Shown here: one piece after another, positions 1 through 8,257 of the stretch
How positions within the stretch are numbered: position 1 is the stretch's first letter
Layout of the letters: each line of letters begins with the position of its first letter
Assembly: GCA_016722025.1 (NCBI GenBank)
Contig: JADKGZ010000021.1
Span: forward strand, 17,107 to 81,106
Direction of reading: 5' to 3'
Length of the DNA: 64,000 nucleotides
From: Acidimicrobiaceae bacterium
Lineage (GTDB): Bacteria; Actinomycetota; Acidimicrobiia; Acidimicrobiales; Ilumatobacteraceae
Position numbers and translations under genes: made by a program
Notes under the pieces: generated by a model
The model's input: only the letters and a program-made list of their open reading frames with translations
Told to the model about the DNA's origin: nothing
Databases searched by the model: none

Positions 1-2
1 TC

Positions 3-395
3 CAGCGCATCTTCATGTACTCGCTGGCCGTCGTCTTGCTGGTGGCAGCCATCCGTCGCGATCGCGGCGTGAAGTGGTTCGCGGTGCCGCTGGCGGTCAT
101 CGGCATCTGCACCAGCCTGTGGCACATCCTCATCGAGCACCGAGTGGTCGAGGAGTCATCTGCCTGCTTCACGGTGCAGAGCTGCGCCAATCCGTGGCGC
201 GTGTCGTTCGGCACGCTCGACTTCTCCACCGGCACGCTGGTCACCTCCGGCATGCCGATCACCCTTGCTGTGATGGCATTCTGCGGTTTTGCTGCCATCC
301 TGGCGTTGCTCCTCACCCCCGAGCCCCTCAACCCCGAACCCCTCGACCCCCACCAACCGGAGGCAGACCAAGATGGCCAATCGTCAGCGAGCTGA
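3..395 (+). CDS. DsbB-like disulfide bond formation protein, 3' part only
   Basis: The reading frame is open to the left edge, so the N-terminus lies outside the window; the first internal ATG is at 15. The visible part has three hydrophobic segments and a cysteine pair in a loop (ACFTVQSCANPWRVSFG), followed by a last membrane segment and a Pro-rich tail. This is the layout of the C-terminal half of DsbB-family quinone-linked thiol oxidases, which re-oxidise a periplasmic thioredoxin-like partner. The next gene encodes a membrane-anchored thioredoxin-fold protein and overlaps this one by 23 bases, so the two are probably translated together and work as a redox pair. The family call rests on part of the protein only. 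Confidence 0.65.
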   Translation, partial: QRIFMYSLAVVLLVAAIRRDRGVKWFAVPLAVIGICTSLWHILIEHRVVEESSACFTVQSCANPWRVSFGTLDFSTGTLVTSGMPITLAVMAFCGFAAILALLLTPEPLNPEPLDPHQPEADQDGQSSAS

Positions 396-1110
396 AGCCC
401 GACGCAAAGCACAGGCCAAGGCCGCCCGCCCCGGCGACGGCGAGGGCGGCGGCATGAACAAGCTCTACATCTGGGCCGCCTTGGGTCTAGTGCTGGTGCT
501 CGGCGTGGGCATTGCCCTGTTCGTGGGCGGCGACGACTCCAAGTCGGTCACCGCCGACAGCCAGACCACCGTGGTGTCGGGCCTGCCCGACAGCCAGCCG
601 GTCACGGTCATCGGCGAGGCGTTGCCGGCGTTCGCCAACGATGGCCAGGCCGACCCCGCCATCGGTCTCGCCGCGCCGATGATCGAGGGCCTCAACTTCG
701 TCGGCGAGACCATCACCGCCGACGCCACCACCAATGGCGCCTACATGCTCGTGTTCCTGGCGCACTGGTGCCCGCACTGCAACGCCGAAGTGCCTCGGCT
801 CAACGACTGGAAGCACAGCGGCGCGGTGCCGCCCGAGCTCGATGTCATCGGTGTCGCCACTGCCGCCTCGCCCTCCAGCGCCAACTACCCGCCGGCGTCG
901 TGGTTCTCCAACATGGGTTGGGAGTGGCCGGTCATGGTCGACGAGTCGCAGGGCGATGGCACTGCCGGCACGGCGGCGCAGGCCTTTGGTGCCACCGGCT
1001 GGCCCTATGGCGTGATCGTGGGTGCCGACGGCAAGGTGAAGGCCCGCTTCTCGGGCGAGATCGAACCCGCCGACCTGCAGGCCATCGTCGACGACGCGCT
1101 CGCGTCCTGA
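373..1110 (+). CDS. Membrane-anchored thioredoxin-like (TlpA/DsbE-type) protein
   Basis: The protein has 245 residues. A basic N-terminus is followed by one membrane segment (about residues 30-51), a Thr/Ser-rich linker, then a thioredoxin fold with the active site WCPHC (Cys133 and Cys136). The fold should sit outside the membrane and carry out thiol-disulfide exchange. ATG at 373 is chosen because GGAGG lies at 359-363 with good spacing; a longer in-frame start at 289 would add a Pro-rich stretch with no matching signal. The gene overlaps the end of the DsbB-like gene, which could re-oxidise it. Family assignment is secure, while the substrate is unknown. Confidence 0.85.
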   Translation: MANRQRAEARRKAQAKAARPGDGEGGGMNKLYIWAALGLVLVLGVGIALFVGGDDSKSVTADSQTTVVSGLPDSQPVTVIGEALPAFANDGQADPAIGLAAPMIEGLNFVGETITADATTNGAYMLVFLAHWCPHCNAEVPRLNDWKHSGAVPPELDVIGVATAASPSSANYPPASWFSNMGWEWPVMVDESQGDGTAGTAAQAFGATGWPYGVIVGADGKVKARFSGEIEPADLQAIVDDALAS

Positions 1111-1115
1111 GTCGT

Positions 1116-2504
1116 TCAGTCCGGTTCCAGCCCGCCTGCCAGTTGTGCAGCGTGGGCCAGCACTTCCCGCAGCGGTAGGCCCAGCGCCGCCGCGGCGGCA
1201 ACAGCATCGTCGTGCTCGGGCTTGGCCCGACCTGGCGCCAGCTTCACCCTGATCGGATGGCCGTGCACATGCACCACCGCTTCCTCGCGGCGTTGCGGCC
1301 AACGTTGCACGGTGCTGCCGCGCATGCCCAGCGAACCGGTTTCGCGCAGCAGCACGGCACCGATCTCGTTGGCCCTGGCCGGGTCGCACAGCGCGTGCAC
1401 GGTGTGAGCGGGGCGACCCTTCTTCATCACGATCGGGCTGGCCCACGCGTCGTGGGCACCGGCAGCGAGCAGCGCGGTGATGGTGTGCGCGATCACTTCG
1501 CCGGTGGCATCGTCGACGTTCACCTCCAGCAGCTGCGCGGGTTGGCCGGGCTGCGGGGTGAGGCTGGGTGGGGTCTCCACGCCGATGACCACCTGCACCA
1601 CGTTGGGCCGGCCGGCGATGTCGGCGGTGCCGGCGCCGTAGCCCACTCGGTGCACGTGCATCGCCGGCATCGGGCCGAACTCGTCGGCCAACGCCACCAT
1701 CAGCGCCACGCCGGTGGGGGTAGCCAGTTCCTTGCGATCGGCGATGCCGCGGCTGGGTGCCCCGGCTCTGGCCAGCAGTTCCACCACGGCCGGCGAAGGG
1801 TTGGGGATGTCGCCATGAGCAGCGCGCACCGTGCCCTGGCCGACGGTGATCGGGCTGCACACGATGCGGTCGACGCCCAACACCTCCAGCGCGGCACAGG
1901 TGCCCACCACGTCGATGATCGCGTCGAGCGACCCGACTTCGTGCAGCTCCACCTCATCGGCCGGCACGCCGTGCATCGCGCCTTCCACTTCGGCCAGCAT
2001 TCGGAACGTGCGCTGAGCACGAGCGGCCACGCGCGCCGGCAGGTCGGCCTGCTCGATGATGTCGCGCACCACCCGGTAGGGCCGGTGCGCGCCATGCCCG
2101 TGGCCGCCGTCGTGGTCGCCGTCGTGGTCGTGGCCGTGGTCGTGGCCCGCGTGATGGTGGTCGTGCTCGCCGTCGTGGCCGTGGTCGTGGTCGCCGTCGT
2201 GGTCGCCGTCGTGGTCGCCGTTGTGCGGGTGGTCGTGGCCGTCGTGGCCGGCATCGGTGGCCGGGGCTTCGTGGTGAGGGTGGCCGTGCTCGTCGAACAC
2301 GGCCACGACGGCCTTCGTGGCCGACAGCCCGCAGCGCATCGCGGGCTCGAAGCTGAGGGCGTAGTCGTGCACCGGCAGGCCGGCGAGAATGGCCGCGACG
2401 GCCACGGGGTCGGCGCCGGCGTGCACCAGCGACGCCATCGTCATGTCGCCGGCGGTGCCTGCGAAGCAGTGGAACCAGGCGGTGCTGCCACGTTCGGTGC
2501 TCAT
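1116..2504 (-). CDS. larC: LarC, nickel insertion protein for the nickel-pincer nucleotide cofactor
   Basis: The protein has 462 residues and begins with the typical FHCFAGTAGDM motif. LarC inserts nickel into the bis-thiocarboxylic pyridinium mononucleotide in a CTP-dependent step, completing the cofactor of lactate racemase-type enzymes. Residues about 73-140 form a linker of His, Asp and Gly only, likely a nickel-binding or storage segment, encoded by degenerate short GTCGTGGTCGCC-type repeats. Here LarC is one continuous frame, unlike the lactobacilli where it is split by a frameshift. It follows larB directly: the larB stop and the larC ATG overlap (ATGA). LarE, the sulfur-transfer protein also needed, is not in the window, nor is a LarA-type enzyme. 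Confidence 0.93.
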   Translation of the reverse strand: MSTERGSTAWFHCFAGTAGDMTMASLVHAGADPVAVAAILAGLPVHDYALSFEPAMRCGLSATKAVVAVFDEHGHPHHEAPATDAGHDGHDHPHNGDHDGDHDGDHDHGHDGEHDHHHAGHDHGHDHDGDHDGGHGHGAHRPYRVVRDIIEQADLPARVAARAQRTFRMLAEVEGAMHGVPADEVELHEVGSLDAIIDVVGTCAALEVLGVDRIVCSPITVGQGTVRAAHGDIPNPSPAVVELLARAGAPSRGIADRKELATPTGVALMVALADEFGPMPAMHVHRVGYGAGTADIAGRPNVVQVVIGVETPPSLTPQPGQPAQLLEVNVDDATGEVIAHTITALLAAGAHDAWASPIVMKKGRPAHTVHALCDPARANEIGAVLLRETGSLGMRGSTVQRWPQRREEAVVHVHGHPIRVKLAPGRAKPEHDDAVAAAAALGLPLREVLAHAAQLAGGLEPD

Positions 2505-3247
2505 CGGAACATCCTTGCCACGGCGCAGGCAGCACCGAACCCGTTGTCGATGCCCACCACGGTCACGCCGCTGGCGCACGAGGCGTGCATCGCCAGCAGC
2601 GCGGTGACGCCTTCCAGGCCGGCGCCGTAGCCCACGCTGGTGGGCACGGCCACCACCGGCCCGGCGGTGAGCCCACCGATCACGCTGGCCAGCGCGCCTT
2701 CCATGCCGGCGACCACCACCACGGCATCGGCGGCGGTGACGTGGTCGATGCGGGCGAGCAGACGGTGCAGCCCGGCGACACCAACGTCGGTGAGCCGGTC
2801 GGGCGCGAACCCGTGTGCCTGCAGGGTGAGCACGCACTCGTCGACCACCGGCACGTCGCTGGTGCCGGCGCTCACCACCAGCACACGCGCCGTTCGCGAC
2901 GGTGGCGGGCAGCGCCACAGCACGCACCCGGCGCGTGCGATGCCGCCGGGGTGCACTTCCAGAACAGCCGAGGCGGTGGCCGCCGACACGCGCGTGAGCA
3001 GCACCGGGCCCGTTTCGCCCGACAGCAGCTCGCCGACGATCTCGATGCACTGGGCGGCGGTCTTGCCGTGCCCGTACACGGCTTCCGGCATGCCCTGGCG
3101 CAACGCCCGATGGTGGTCGACCAGGGTGTCGCCCACTTCGACGAAGGGCAGCCGGCGCAGGCGCGCCACCGCATCGTCGGGCGCGACGTTGCCCGTGCGC
3201 ACGCCATCGATGAGCTGCTGCAGCTCCCCCTCGTCCATTCCGACCAT
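2501..3247 (-). CDS. larB: LarB, pyridinium-3,5-biscarboxylic acid mononucleotide synthase
   Basis: The protein has 248 residues and an AIR-carboxylase (PurE-like) C-terminal domain. Typical stretches are VVSAGTSDVPVVDE (125-138), GMEGALASVIGGL (181-193) and PTSVGYG (202-208). LarB carboxylates and hydrolyses nicotinic acid adenine dinucleotide to make the precursor of the nickel-pincer nucleotide. ATG at 3247 is used; a second ATG three codons later (3238) is equally possible. The gene is first in a larB-larC operon and is divergent from pheA. Its upstream region holds an extreme GC hairpin and a tandem repeat, described separately. Confidence 0.92.
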   Translation of the reverse strand: MVGMDEGELQQLIDGVRTGNVAPDDAVARLRRLPFVEVGDTLVDHHRALRQGMPEAVYGHGKTAAQCIEIVGELLSGETGPVLLTRVSAATASAVLEVHPGGIARAGCVLWRCPPPSRTARVLVVSAGTSDVPVVDECVLTLQAHGFAPDRLTDVGVAGLHRLLARIDHVTAADAVVVVAGMEGALASVIGGLTAGPVVAVPTSVGYGAGLEGVTALLAMHASCASGVTVVGIDNGFGAACAVARMFR

Positions 3248-3265
3248 TGTGCCGGGCAACGAGCC

Positions 3266-3301
3266 GGGGGGCCGGGGCGCGCCGGGGCCCCCCGGCCCCC
3301 C
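3266..3301. promoter_or_regulatory. Very strong GC hairpin in the larB leader
   Basis: GGGGGGCCGG at 3266-3275 pairs perfectly with CCGGCCCCCC at 3292-3301, and the intervening bases are themselves partly self-complementary (GGCGCGCC). The hairpin ends about 19 bases upstream of the larB ATG and would lie in its leader if the promoter is further upstream. No U-run follows on either strand, so it is not a classical terminator. It could affect larB translation or may simply be a repeat. Confidence 0.4.
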
Positions 3302-3347
3302 CCGGGCGCCCCGGGCGCGGGCGGGGACCCGTGTCGGACACCGAGAT

Positions 3348-3419
3348 GAATCCCGCCCAGAAGCCGTTGTGGAACGAATCCCGCCCAGAAGCCGTTGTGG
3401 GACGAATCCCGCCCGAATC
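3348..3419. repeat. 28-bp tandem repeat, about 2.5 copies
   Basis: Units begin GAATCCCGCCCAGAAGCCG and run 3348-3375, 3376-3403 and a shortened third copy from 3404. The first two differ by one base. They fill the divergent region between larB (minus) and pheA (plus), so they could be multiple regulator sites or a dispersed genomic repeat. There are no unique spacers, so this is not a CRISPR. Confidence 0.7.
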
Positions 3420-3482
3420 GCCGAGGAGGGGCCGGCCGGGATAACGGAGCGTCGCACGGCCACGCGGGAATAGCCTGCACGC

Positions 3483-4418
3483 ATGACTTCCGCTCGCATT
3501 CGTGTCGGCTTCCTGGGGCCGCTGGGCACGTTCACCGAGCAGGCGCTGAAGACCCAGCCCGACCTCGCCGCGGCCGAGCACGTGCTGTACCGCACGATGC
3601 CCGACGTGCTCGATGCGGTGGAGAGCGGCGAGGTCGATCTCGGCTTCGTGGCCATCGAGAACTCCATCGAGGGCATGGTCAACCTCACCCAGGACGAGCT
3701 GGCGTTCGCGCACGATCTGCTCATCCAGCGGGAGGTGGTGCTCGACATCGAGCACTGCCTGATGGCCAAGCCGGGCACCACGTTGGCCGATGTGAAGGCG
3801 GTGCTGTCGATTCCCGTGGCCAGCGCGCAGTGCCACACCTACTTGCGCACGCATGTGGGCCAGGCCGAGCTGCGGGCCGCCAACTCCACCGCCGAGGCCG
3901 CACGCATCGTGGCCGACGACCTGGGGCCGGGCACTGCCGCTGTTGCTCCGCGTACCAGCGCCGAGCTCTACGGCCTCGAGATCCTGGCCGCCGACATCGC
4001 CGACCACCCCGGCAACCAGACCCGCTTCGTGGTCGTGGCGAAGGAGGGCATTCCCGCCCCCACCGGACACGACTGCACTGCGCTGGTCATCTATCAGCGG
4101 GCCGACGAGCCGGGCAGCCTCATCTCCATCCTGCAAGAGTTCGCGGCTCGGCGCATCAACCTCAGCAACCTGCTGTCGCGGCCCACGAAGGATGGTGGCC
4201 TGGGCGACTACTGCTTCGTGGTCTACGCCCACGGCCATGTGGCCGACGAGCTGATGGCCGACGCCATGCGTGCCCTGCATGCCAAGCAGGGCAAGGTGAA
4301 GTTCTTGGGCAGCTATCCGGCGACGGGCGAGCACGCCACGTCGGCCCGCCAACACGCCGATGCCCGGTGGCGCGACGCCGACGACTGGGTGCAGCGGCTC
4401 CGCGGCACCGTCGGCTGA
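3483..4418 (+). CDS. pheA: Prephenate dehydratase
   Basis: The protein has 311 residues: an N-terminal prephenate dehydratase domain (FLGPLGTFTEQA at the start, catalytic TRF at 180-182), then a C-terminal ACT domain from about 198 with EPGSL near 209 and LSRP at 231-234. It decarboxylates and dehydrates prephenate to phenylpyruvate in phenylalanine synthesis. The ACT domain normally gives feedback control by phenylalanine. It is a monofunctional type without a fused chorismate mutase, as usual in actinobacteria. No strong Shine-Dalgarno sequence is visible before the ATG. The gene stands alone, divergent from larB. Confidence 0.95.
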   Translation: MTSARIRVGFLGPLGTFTEQALKTQPDLAAAEHVLYRTMPDVLDAVESGEVDLGFVAIENSIEGMVNLTQDELAFAHDLLIQREVVLDIEHCLMAKPGTTLADVKAVLSIPVASAQCHTYLRTHVGQAELRAANSTAEAARIVADDLGPGTAAVAPRTSAELYGLEILAADIADHPGNQTRFVVVAKEGIPAPTGHDCTALVIYQRADEPGSLISILQEFAARRINLSNLLSRPTKDGGLGDYCFVVYAHGHVADELMADAMRALHAKQGKVKFLGSYPATGEHATSARQHADARWRDADDWVQRLRGTVG

Positions 4419-4550
4419 GCAGTCGCGGCCGGCAGTGACACACTGTGGCCGACACCACATCGCGAAGTTGACGGGAAAGTGTTGTACCGGGGCAACTCGT
4501 GACTCTATGGAGCACACGGCTCACCCGAGCACCCTCAAGGAGACTCCCTC

Positions 4551-5288
4551 ATGAACATCCGCCGCAGTCGCACTCGCCGTACCGGCGTGGGCCTGCTCGT
4601 CATCGCAGTCGCCGCTCTCGGCGCTTGCAGCAGCGAGACCAAGCGCTCCATCGACGATGCCAGCACCACGGTCGCCGGCCCCTCCACGACGGTGCTCGCC
4701 GACGTCACCACCACCCTCGCAGCCACGACCACCGTGCCCGTAGAGGCGACCACGATTCCCGTGGTCACCGACGCGCCCACCACCATCCCCGCTCCGCAGC
4801 CGACCGATCCTCCGGCCACCGACGCGCCGGGCTTCGGCCTCTACGACGAGGTCAGCCCGCCAGGGGTGCCCAGTGGGCACACCGACCCGTTCGCCTCCAG
4901 CGGCGTGCTGGGCAACGGTGTGTACTGGGTGCAGTACAACGGCGGCGAGACGTTCACCCCCGACATCGAGGTGACGCAGGCGTTCTTCGGCGCCGAGTGC
5001 GAGACCCAGGCCGCGGCGGCCGGCGACGAGTGCCTGAACGACATCTTCGTGCTCGGTGATCCGTCGCGCGAGATCGACGATCTGCCGTTCGCCGACGATG
5101 TCTTCCTCACGGTCGCGGATGCCAACACGCAGAAGAGCTACTGGATCACGCCCGACGAGCTGCGCTCGGTGCGAGCCTCCAGCCCCAGCGATCCGGCGCC
5201 CGATGGCTACGGCTTCGCCTCCTTCCCGTGGAAGATGACGGTGCAGGGCGGCATGATCGTGAAGTTCGAGCAGGTGTGGGTGCCGTAG
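4551..5288 (+). CDS. Secreted lipoprotein of unknown function
   Basis: The protein has 245 residues. A basic N-terminus and hydrophobic segment lead to the lipobox LGAC, with Cys26 as the lipid attachment site. Residues about 38-90 are a Thr/Ala/Pro linker typical of actinobacterial surface lipoproteins. The globular C-terminal part (about 95-245) contains two or three cysteines and no motif I recognise. AAGGAG at about 4537-4542 supports ATG 4551. It stands alone after pheA and its function cannot be given. Confidence 0.8.
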   Translation: MNIRRSRTRRTGVGLLVIAVAALGACSSETKRSIDDASTTVAGPSTTVLADVTTTLAATTTVPVEATTIPVVTDAPTTIPAPQPTDPPATDAPGFGLYDEVSPPGVPSGHTDPFASSGVLGNGVYWVQYNGGETFTPDIEVTQAFFGAECETQAAAAGDECLNDIFVLGDPSREIDDLPFADDVFLTVADANTQKSYWITPDELRSVRASSPSDPAPDGYGFASFPWKMTVQGGMIVKFEQVWVP

Positions 5289-5346
5289 CGCCGAGTCCGT
5301 AGCACCGGGGCCCGTGGCGCCGTGGTGCCCTGCTCACTCGTGACCC

Positions 5347-6624
5347 ATGCCTCTGACGAGCAGCCGGCTCGTTGGGCTGAATGGAGGCATGGTCACATGC
5401 AACGTCGTCCCTGTGGCATCGGAGCTTCACGGTGCCGATGCCGTTTCAGCGCTCACCGCCTCACTGCAACCGGCGTTCGATCGTGTGGGCGCTCGGCTGG
5501 TTGCCTCGGTGGAGGCGGCCAACACGTCGTTGCCGATGGCCGTGCTGGTGCTCACCGGTGGTACCGAGCGGGCGGTGCTGGCGGCATGGTCGGCTCGCCA
5601 GCAGTTCCTGCCGGGCGAGCCGCTGCTGTTGCTCACCCACGCCGGCCACAACTCGTTGCCGGCAGCGCTGGAGGCATTGGCGCGTTTGCAGCGCGACGGT
5701 GCCAACGGCCGCATCGTGATGGTCGACGGCGAGCTACCCAACCCCGATCTGATCGAGGCGCTGCACGACATGAAGGTCTGGCACCAGTTGCATCGCGCGC
5801 GGCTGGGGCTGCTGGGTGCGCCCAGCGACTGGCTGGTCGCGTCGGTGCCCGATCGCGAGGCAGTGCAGCGGCGTTGGGGCGTCACGATCGTGGATGCCGA
5901 CCTGCCGCAGGCGCTGGATCGGTTCGCGGAGAACATCGATGCACCGGTGGCCGAGCCGGTGCGGTTGCGAGCGCGACATCACGACGGCGAACCGGATGCT
6001 GCCGAGGTGGAGACCGCTGCCCGCTTCGAGCCGGTGCTGCGCGAGGTAGCGGTTGATCTGCAGTTGGATGCGATCTCGGTGCGCTGCTTCGATCTGCTCT
6101 CCGCCGGGCACACCTCTGGCTGTGTGGCGCTGTCATCGTTGAACGACTCGGGTGTGATCGCCGGTTGCGAGGGCGACGTCGCCAGCACGGTCGGGTTGTT
6201 GTGGGGCAAGCTGTTCACCGGGCAGCTGGGGTGGATGGCGAACCCGGCGATGGCCGACCGCACCACCGGGCACATCGAGCTGGCTCATTGCACGGTGCCA
6301 CTGTCGATGGTGCACGACTACGAGTTGCACACGCACTTCGAGAGCGGCTTGGGCGTGGGCATCTCCGGCCAGTTGCCGCCCGGCCCTGTGACGGTGCTGC
6401 GCTTGGGCGGCATGGCGCTCGAGCAGCTGTGGTGCTTCGACGGTGAAGCATTGCCGACCACGCCACGCGATGGTCGCTGCCGCACGCAGGTCGACGTGAA
6501 GGTCGACCCGGCCGCCGTGGGCGAGCTGCTCGACCACCCGCTGGGCAACCACTTGGTGCTGCTGCCCGGCCATCACGCGCAGCAGATGCGCCGCTGGTTC
6601 ACCGAGCTGCTGTCGGCCGAATAG
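5347..6624 (+). CDS. L-fucose/L-arabinose isomerase-like protein
   Basis: The protein has about 425 residues. The C-terminal half has the pattern of fucose/arabinose isomerase-family proteins: a metal-site-like segment ACEGD (here GCEGDVASTVGLLWGKL), an IELAHCTVP stretch with a conserved His-Cys, and later a G-x-VTVLRLGG strand. The family converts aldoses to ketoses with a divalent metal, but many distant members have no known substrate and there are no sugar genes nearby. The start is uncertain: ATG 5347 is the longest frame, while ATG 5389 would remove 14 residues. It lies just upstream of tRNA-Ser on the same strand. Confidence 0.65.
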   Translation: MPLTSSRLVGLNGGMVTCNVVPVASELHGADAVSALTASLQPAFDRVGARLVASVEAANTSLPMAVLVLTGGTERAVLAAWSARQQFLPGEPLLLLTHAGHNSLPAALEALARLQRDGANGRIVMVDGELPNPDLIEALHDMKVWHQLHRARLGLLGAPSDWLVASVPDREAVQRRWGVTIVDADLPQALDRFAENIDAPVAEPVRLRARHHDGEPDAAEVETAARFEPVLREVAVDLQLDAISVRCFDLLSAGHTSGCVALSSLNDSGVIAGCEGDVASTVGLLWGKLFTGQLGWMANPAMADRTTGHIELAHCTVPLSMVHDYELHTHFESGLGVGISGQLPPGPVTVLRLGGMALEQLWCFDGEALPTTPRDGRCRTQVDVKVDPAAVGELLDHPLGNHLVLLPGHHAQQMRRWFTELLSAE

Positions 6625-6662
6625 GCCCGTTGCAGCCGCTCGCCGCCGATAGATTCGAGCCC

Positions 6663-6748
6663 GGAACGGTGGCAGAGTGGACAAATGCGCGCGCCTTGAA
6701 AGCGTGAGGGTGCAAGCCCCGGGGGTTCGAATCCCTCCCGTTCCGCCA
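6663..6748 (+). tRNA. tRNA-Ser (anticodon UGA)
   Basis: This is a class II tRNA with acceptor GGAACGG pairing with CCGTTCC, discriminator G and an encoded CCA (6746-6748). The anticodon stem CGCGC/GCGTG encloses the loop CTTGAAA, giving anticodon TGA. A long variable arm and a T-arm with the TTCGAAT loop follow. The 3' end of the gene is the integration site of the element that follows, and the inserted sequence restores an intact tRNA. Confidence 0.95.
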
Positions 6749-6751
6749 AGG
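6728..6751 (+). repeat. attL core
   Basis: A 24-bp segment covering the T-arm and acceptor end of tRNA-Ser is identical to 25918-25941. Identity stops exactly at both sides (TT versus TG before, GT versus TT after). Confidence 0.85.
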
Positions 6752-6858
6752 GTGTTCGTGGATGTTCACCGAAGTCCACCGACGTACAATCTTAGGTGCT
6801 CTGAGCAGGTCTTTCGTTGCGTAGACGTCCACTGGCGTTGTAGCGTGTCACTCCCAGG

Positions 6859-6911
6859 GTTGCTCCCGGTTGCTCCCGATTTGGGGTGCGTTGCTCCCGG
6901 CGTTGCTCCCG
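6859..6911 (+). promoter_or_regulatory. Left integrase arm-type sites (four GTTGCTCCCG repeats)
   Basis: GTTGCTCCCG occurs at 6859-6868, 6869-6878, 6890-6899 and 6902-6911, all in the same direction. The steps are 10, 21 and 12 bases, close to whole helical turns. Two more copies lie next to the right att site. This is the arrangement of arm-type binding sites for the N-terminal domain of tyrosine integrases. They lie directly before the integrase gene, so they may also control its promoter. Confidence 0.6.
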
Positions 6912-6931
6912 GTTTTGGAGGCATTCGAACC

Positions 6932-8177
6932 ATGGCTCGGAAGGTGACCGGCAAGCGAAGTGTGGGCCGAAACGGCAGCGTGCGGGTGCACGGCAAGGCA
7001 TCGAACGGCGAGGGATCGGTGTACCTCGACGCCGACGGTTCGTGGCGGGCGACGTTCGTTGCTCCCGGCAGCGCCCGCCCCAAGCGAGTTCGCGGCAAAA
7101 CCCGTGAGGAAGCGATCGCTCGCAGGGCCGTGAAGCTGGAGGAGCTGTCGCAGATCCAGTCGTCGACATTCCATCGCGAAGCGACCGTGGCCGAGCTGGC
7201 GGCCTGGTGGCTCGACGTGGTCGCGCGGCATCGCGTGCGAGCCTCGACGTTGGGCACCTACAGCCAACGCGTCGAGCGGATCACGAACACGATCGGCCAG
7301 CTGCCGGCGCGATCACTGAAGCCGGAGCGAATCGCCCGCTGGCAGTCCGACCTGTTGAAGTCCGGGCTCGCGTCAGGGACGGTCGCCGACGTGCGAGTGA
7401 CGCTGCACCAAGTGCTCGAGCAGGCCGTGATCCACGAACTGATCGCCTCCAACCCGGTCGATCGCGTGGCCGCGCCGAAGGTGGTCCGTGGTGCTCGACG
7501 CGCGCTCGTGTCAGACGACGCGCGCCACCTGGTCGGTGCGGCGGCAGACGATCGACTCGGCGCAGTCGTCGCGTTGCTGTTCGTGCAGGGGTGGCGTGTC
7601 TCCGAGGCACTCGGGCTCGGTTGGGAGGATCTCGATCTCGACGCCGGGGTTGCTGTGGTGCGGCGGGCCGCGATCTACGTCCACAAGGTCGGCATGGTGC
7701 TCGGCCCGACCAAGAACGCCGGTGCGTCCGGCACCCACCACCTGTCGGCCGGAGTGGTCGAGTTGTTGCGTGCTCGCCGCGAGGCACAGGCAGCAGAGCG
7801 ACTCGCGTGTCGCGAGGCGTGGCCAACGCACACCTACGAGGGACAGACCGTGTCGCTGGTGTTCACCAACGCGCGGTGGCTTGGTGAACCGGCAGGCGGC
7901 GGCGAAGGCGGTGACTCGTGCGGCAACGCAAGCGGGCCTCGACCCGCAGGGCATCGCGACGCACACCGGCAGACGGACAGCCGTGACCGTGCTGTACGCC
8001 GAAGCCGGCCTCGACCTCAGCGACATCGCCAGATACGTCGGCCACAAGGGCGAGGCGACAACAGCCGGCTACGTGCGATCGTTGGGTGAGCGTCCGAAGG
8101 CGACGGCCGCGATGGCTGCGTCGATGTTGGACCCGGTGGCGGAAGCGCGCCTCGGGGGTCAACGCCCCTCTCTGTGA
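6932..8177 (+). CDS. int: Tyrosine recombinase/integrase (frameshifted)
   Basis: Phage-type integrase of about 415 residues. It has a Gly/Lys-rich N-terminal arm-binding part, a SAM-like core-binding domain (about 85-165), and a catalytic domain with Arg in GWRVSEALGLGWEDL (near residue 221), HTGRR, and GHKGEATTAGY carrying the last His and the Tyr nucleophile. The frame changes near 7873-7880: the first frame reads TNARW, while the expected NARGGLVNRQAAAKAV continues in the next frame. Adding two bases in the GCGCG run restores one protein. GGAGG at 6917-6921 supports ATG 6932. Because all catalytic residues remain, I think the break is a sequence error; a dead integrase is the alternative. 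Confidence 0.85.
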
Positions 8178-8257
8178 CACCCACCGAACACAGTTACGAG
8201 GGTGAGGGACACTGATGCCTCGTTGGCCTGCGAAGATGCAGCAAGAATGGAGTGATC

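Noticed and set aside
3348..3419. CRISPR array
   Set aside because: Repeat units are directly adjacent with no spacers and only 2.5 copies.
2505..4517. Long minus-strand open frame joining larC to the strand opposite pheA
   Set aside because: The part beyond 2504 is a low-complexity Arg/Ala-rich translation antisense to pheA and out of frame with larB; larC starts at 2504 by motif and overlap.
7870..7885. Programmed frameshift in the integrase
   Set aside because: No slippery heptamer or following pseudoknot is apparent, and similar indels occur in unrelated genes in the window.
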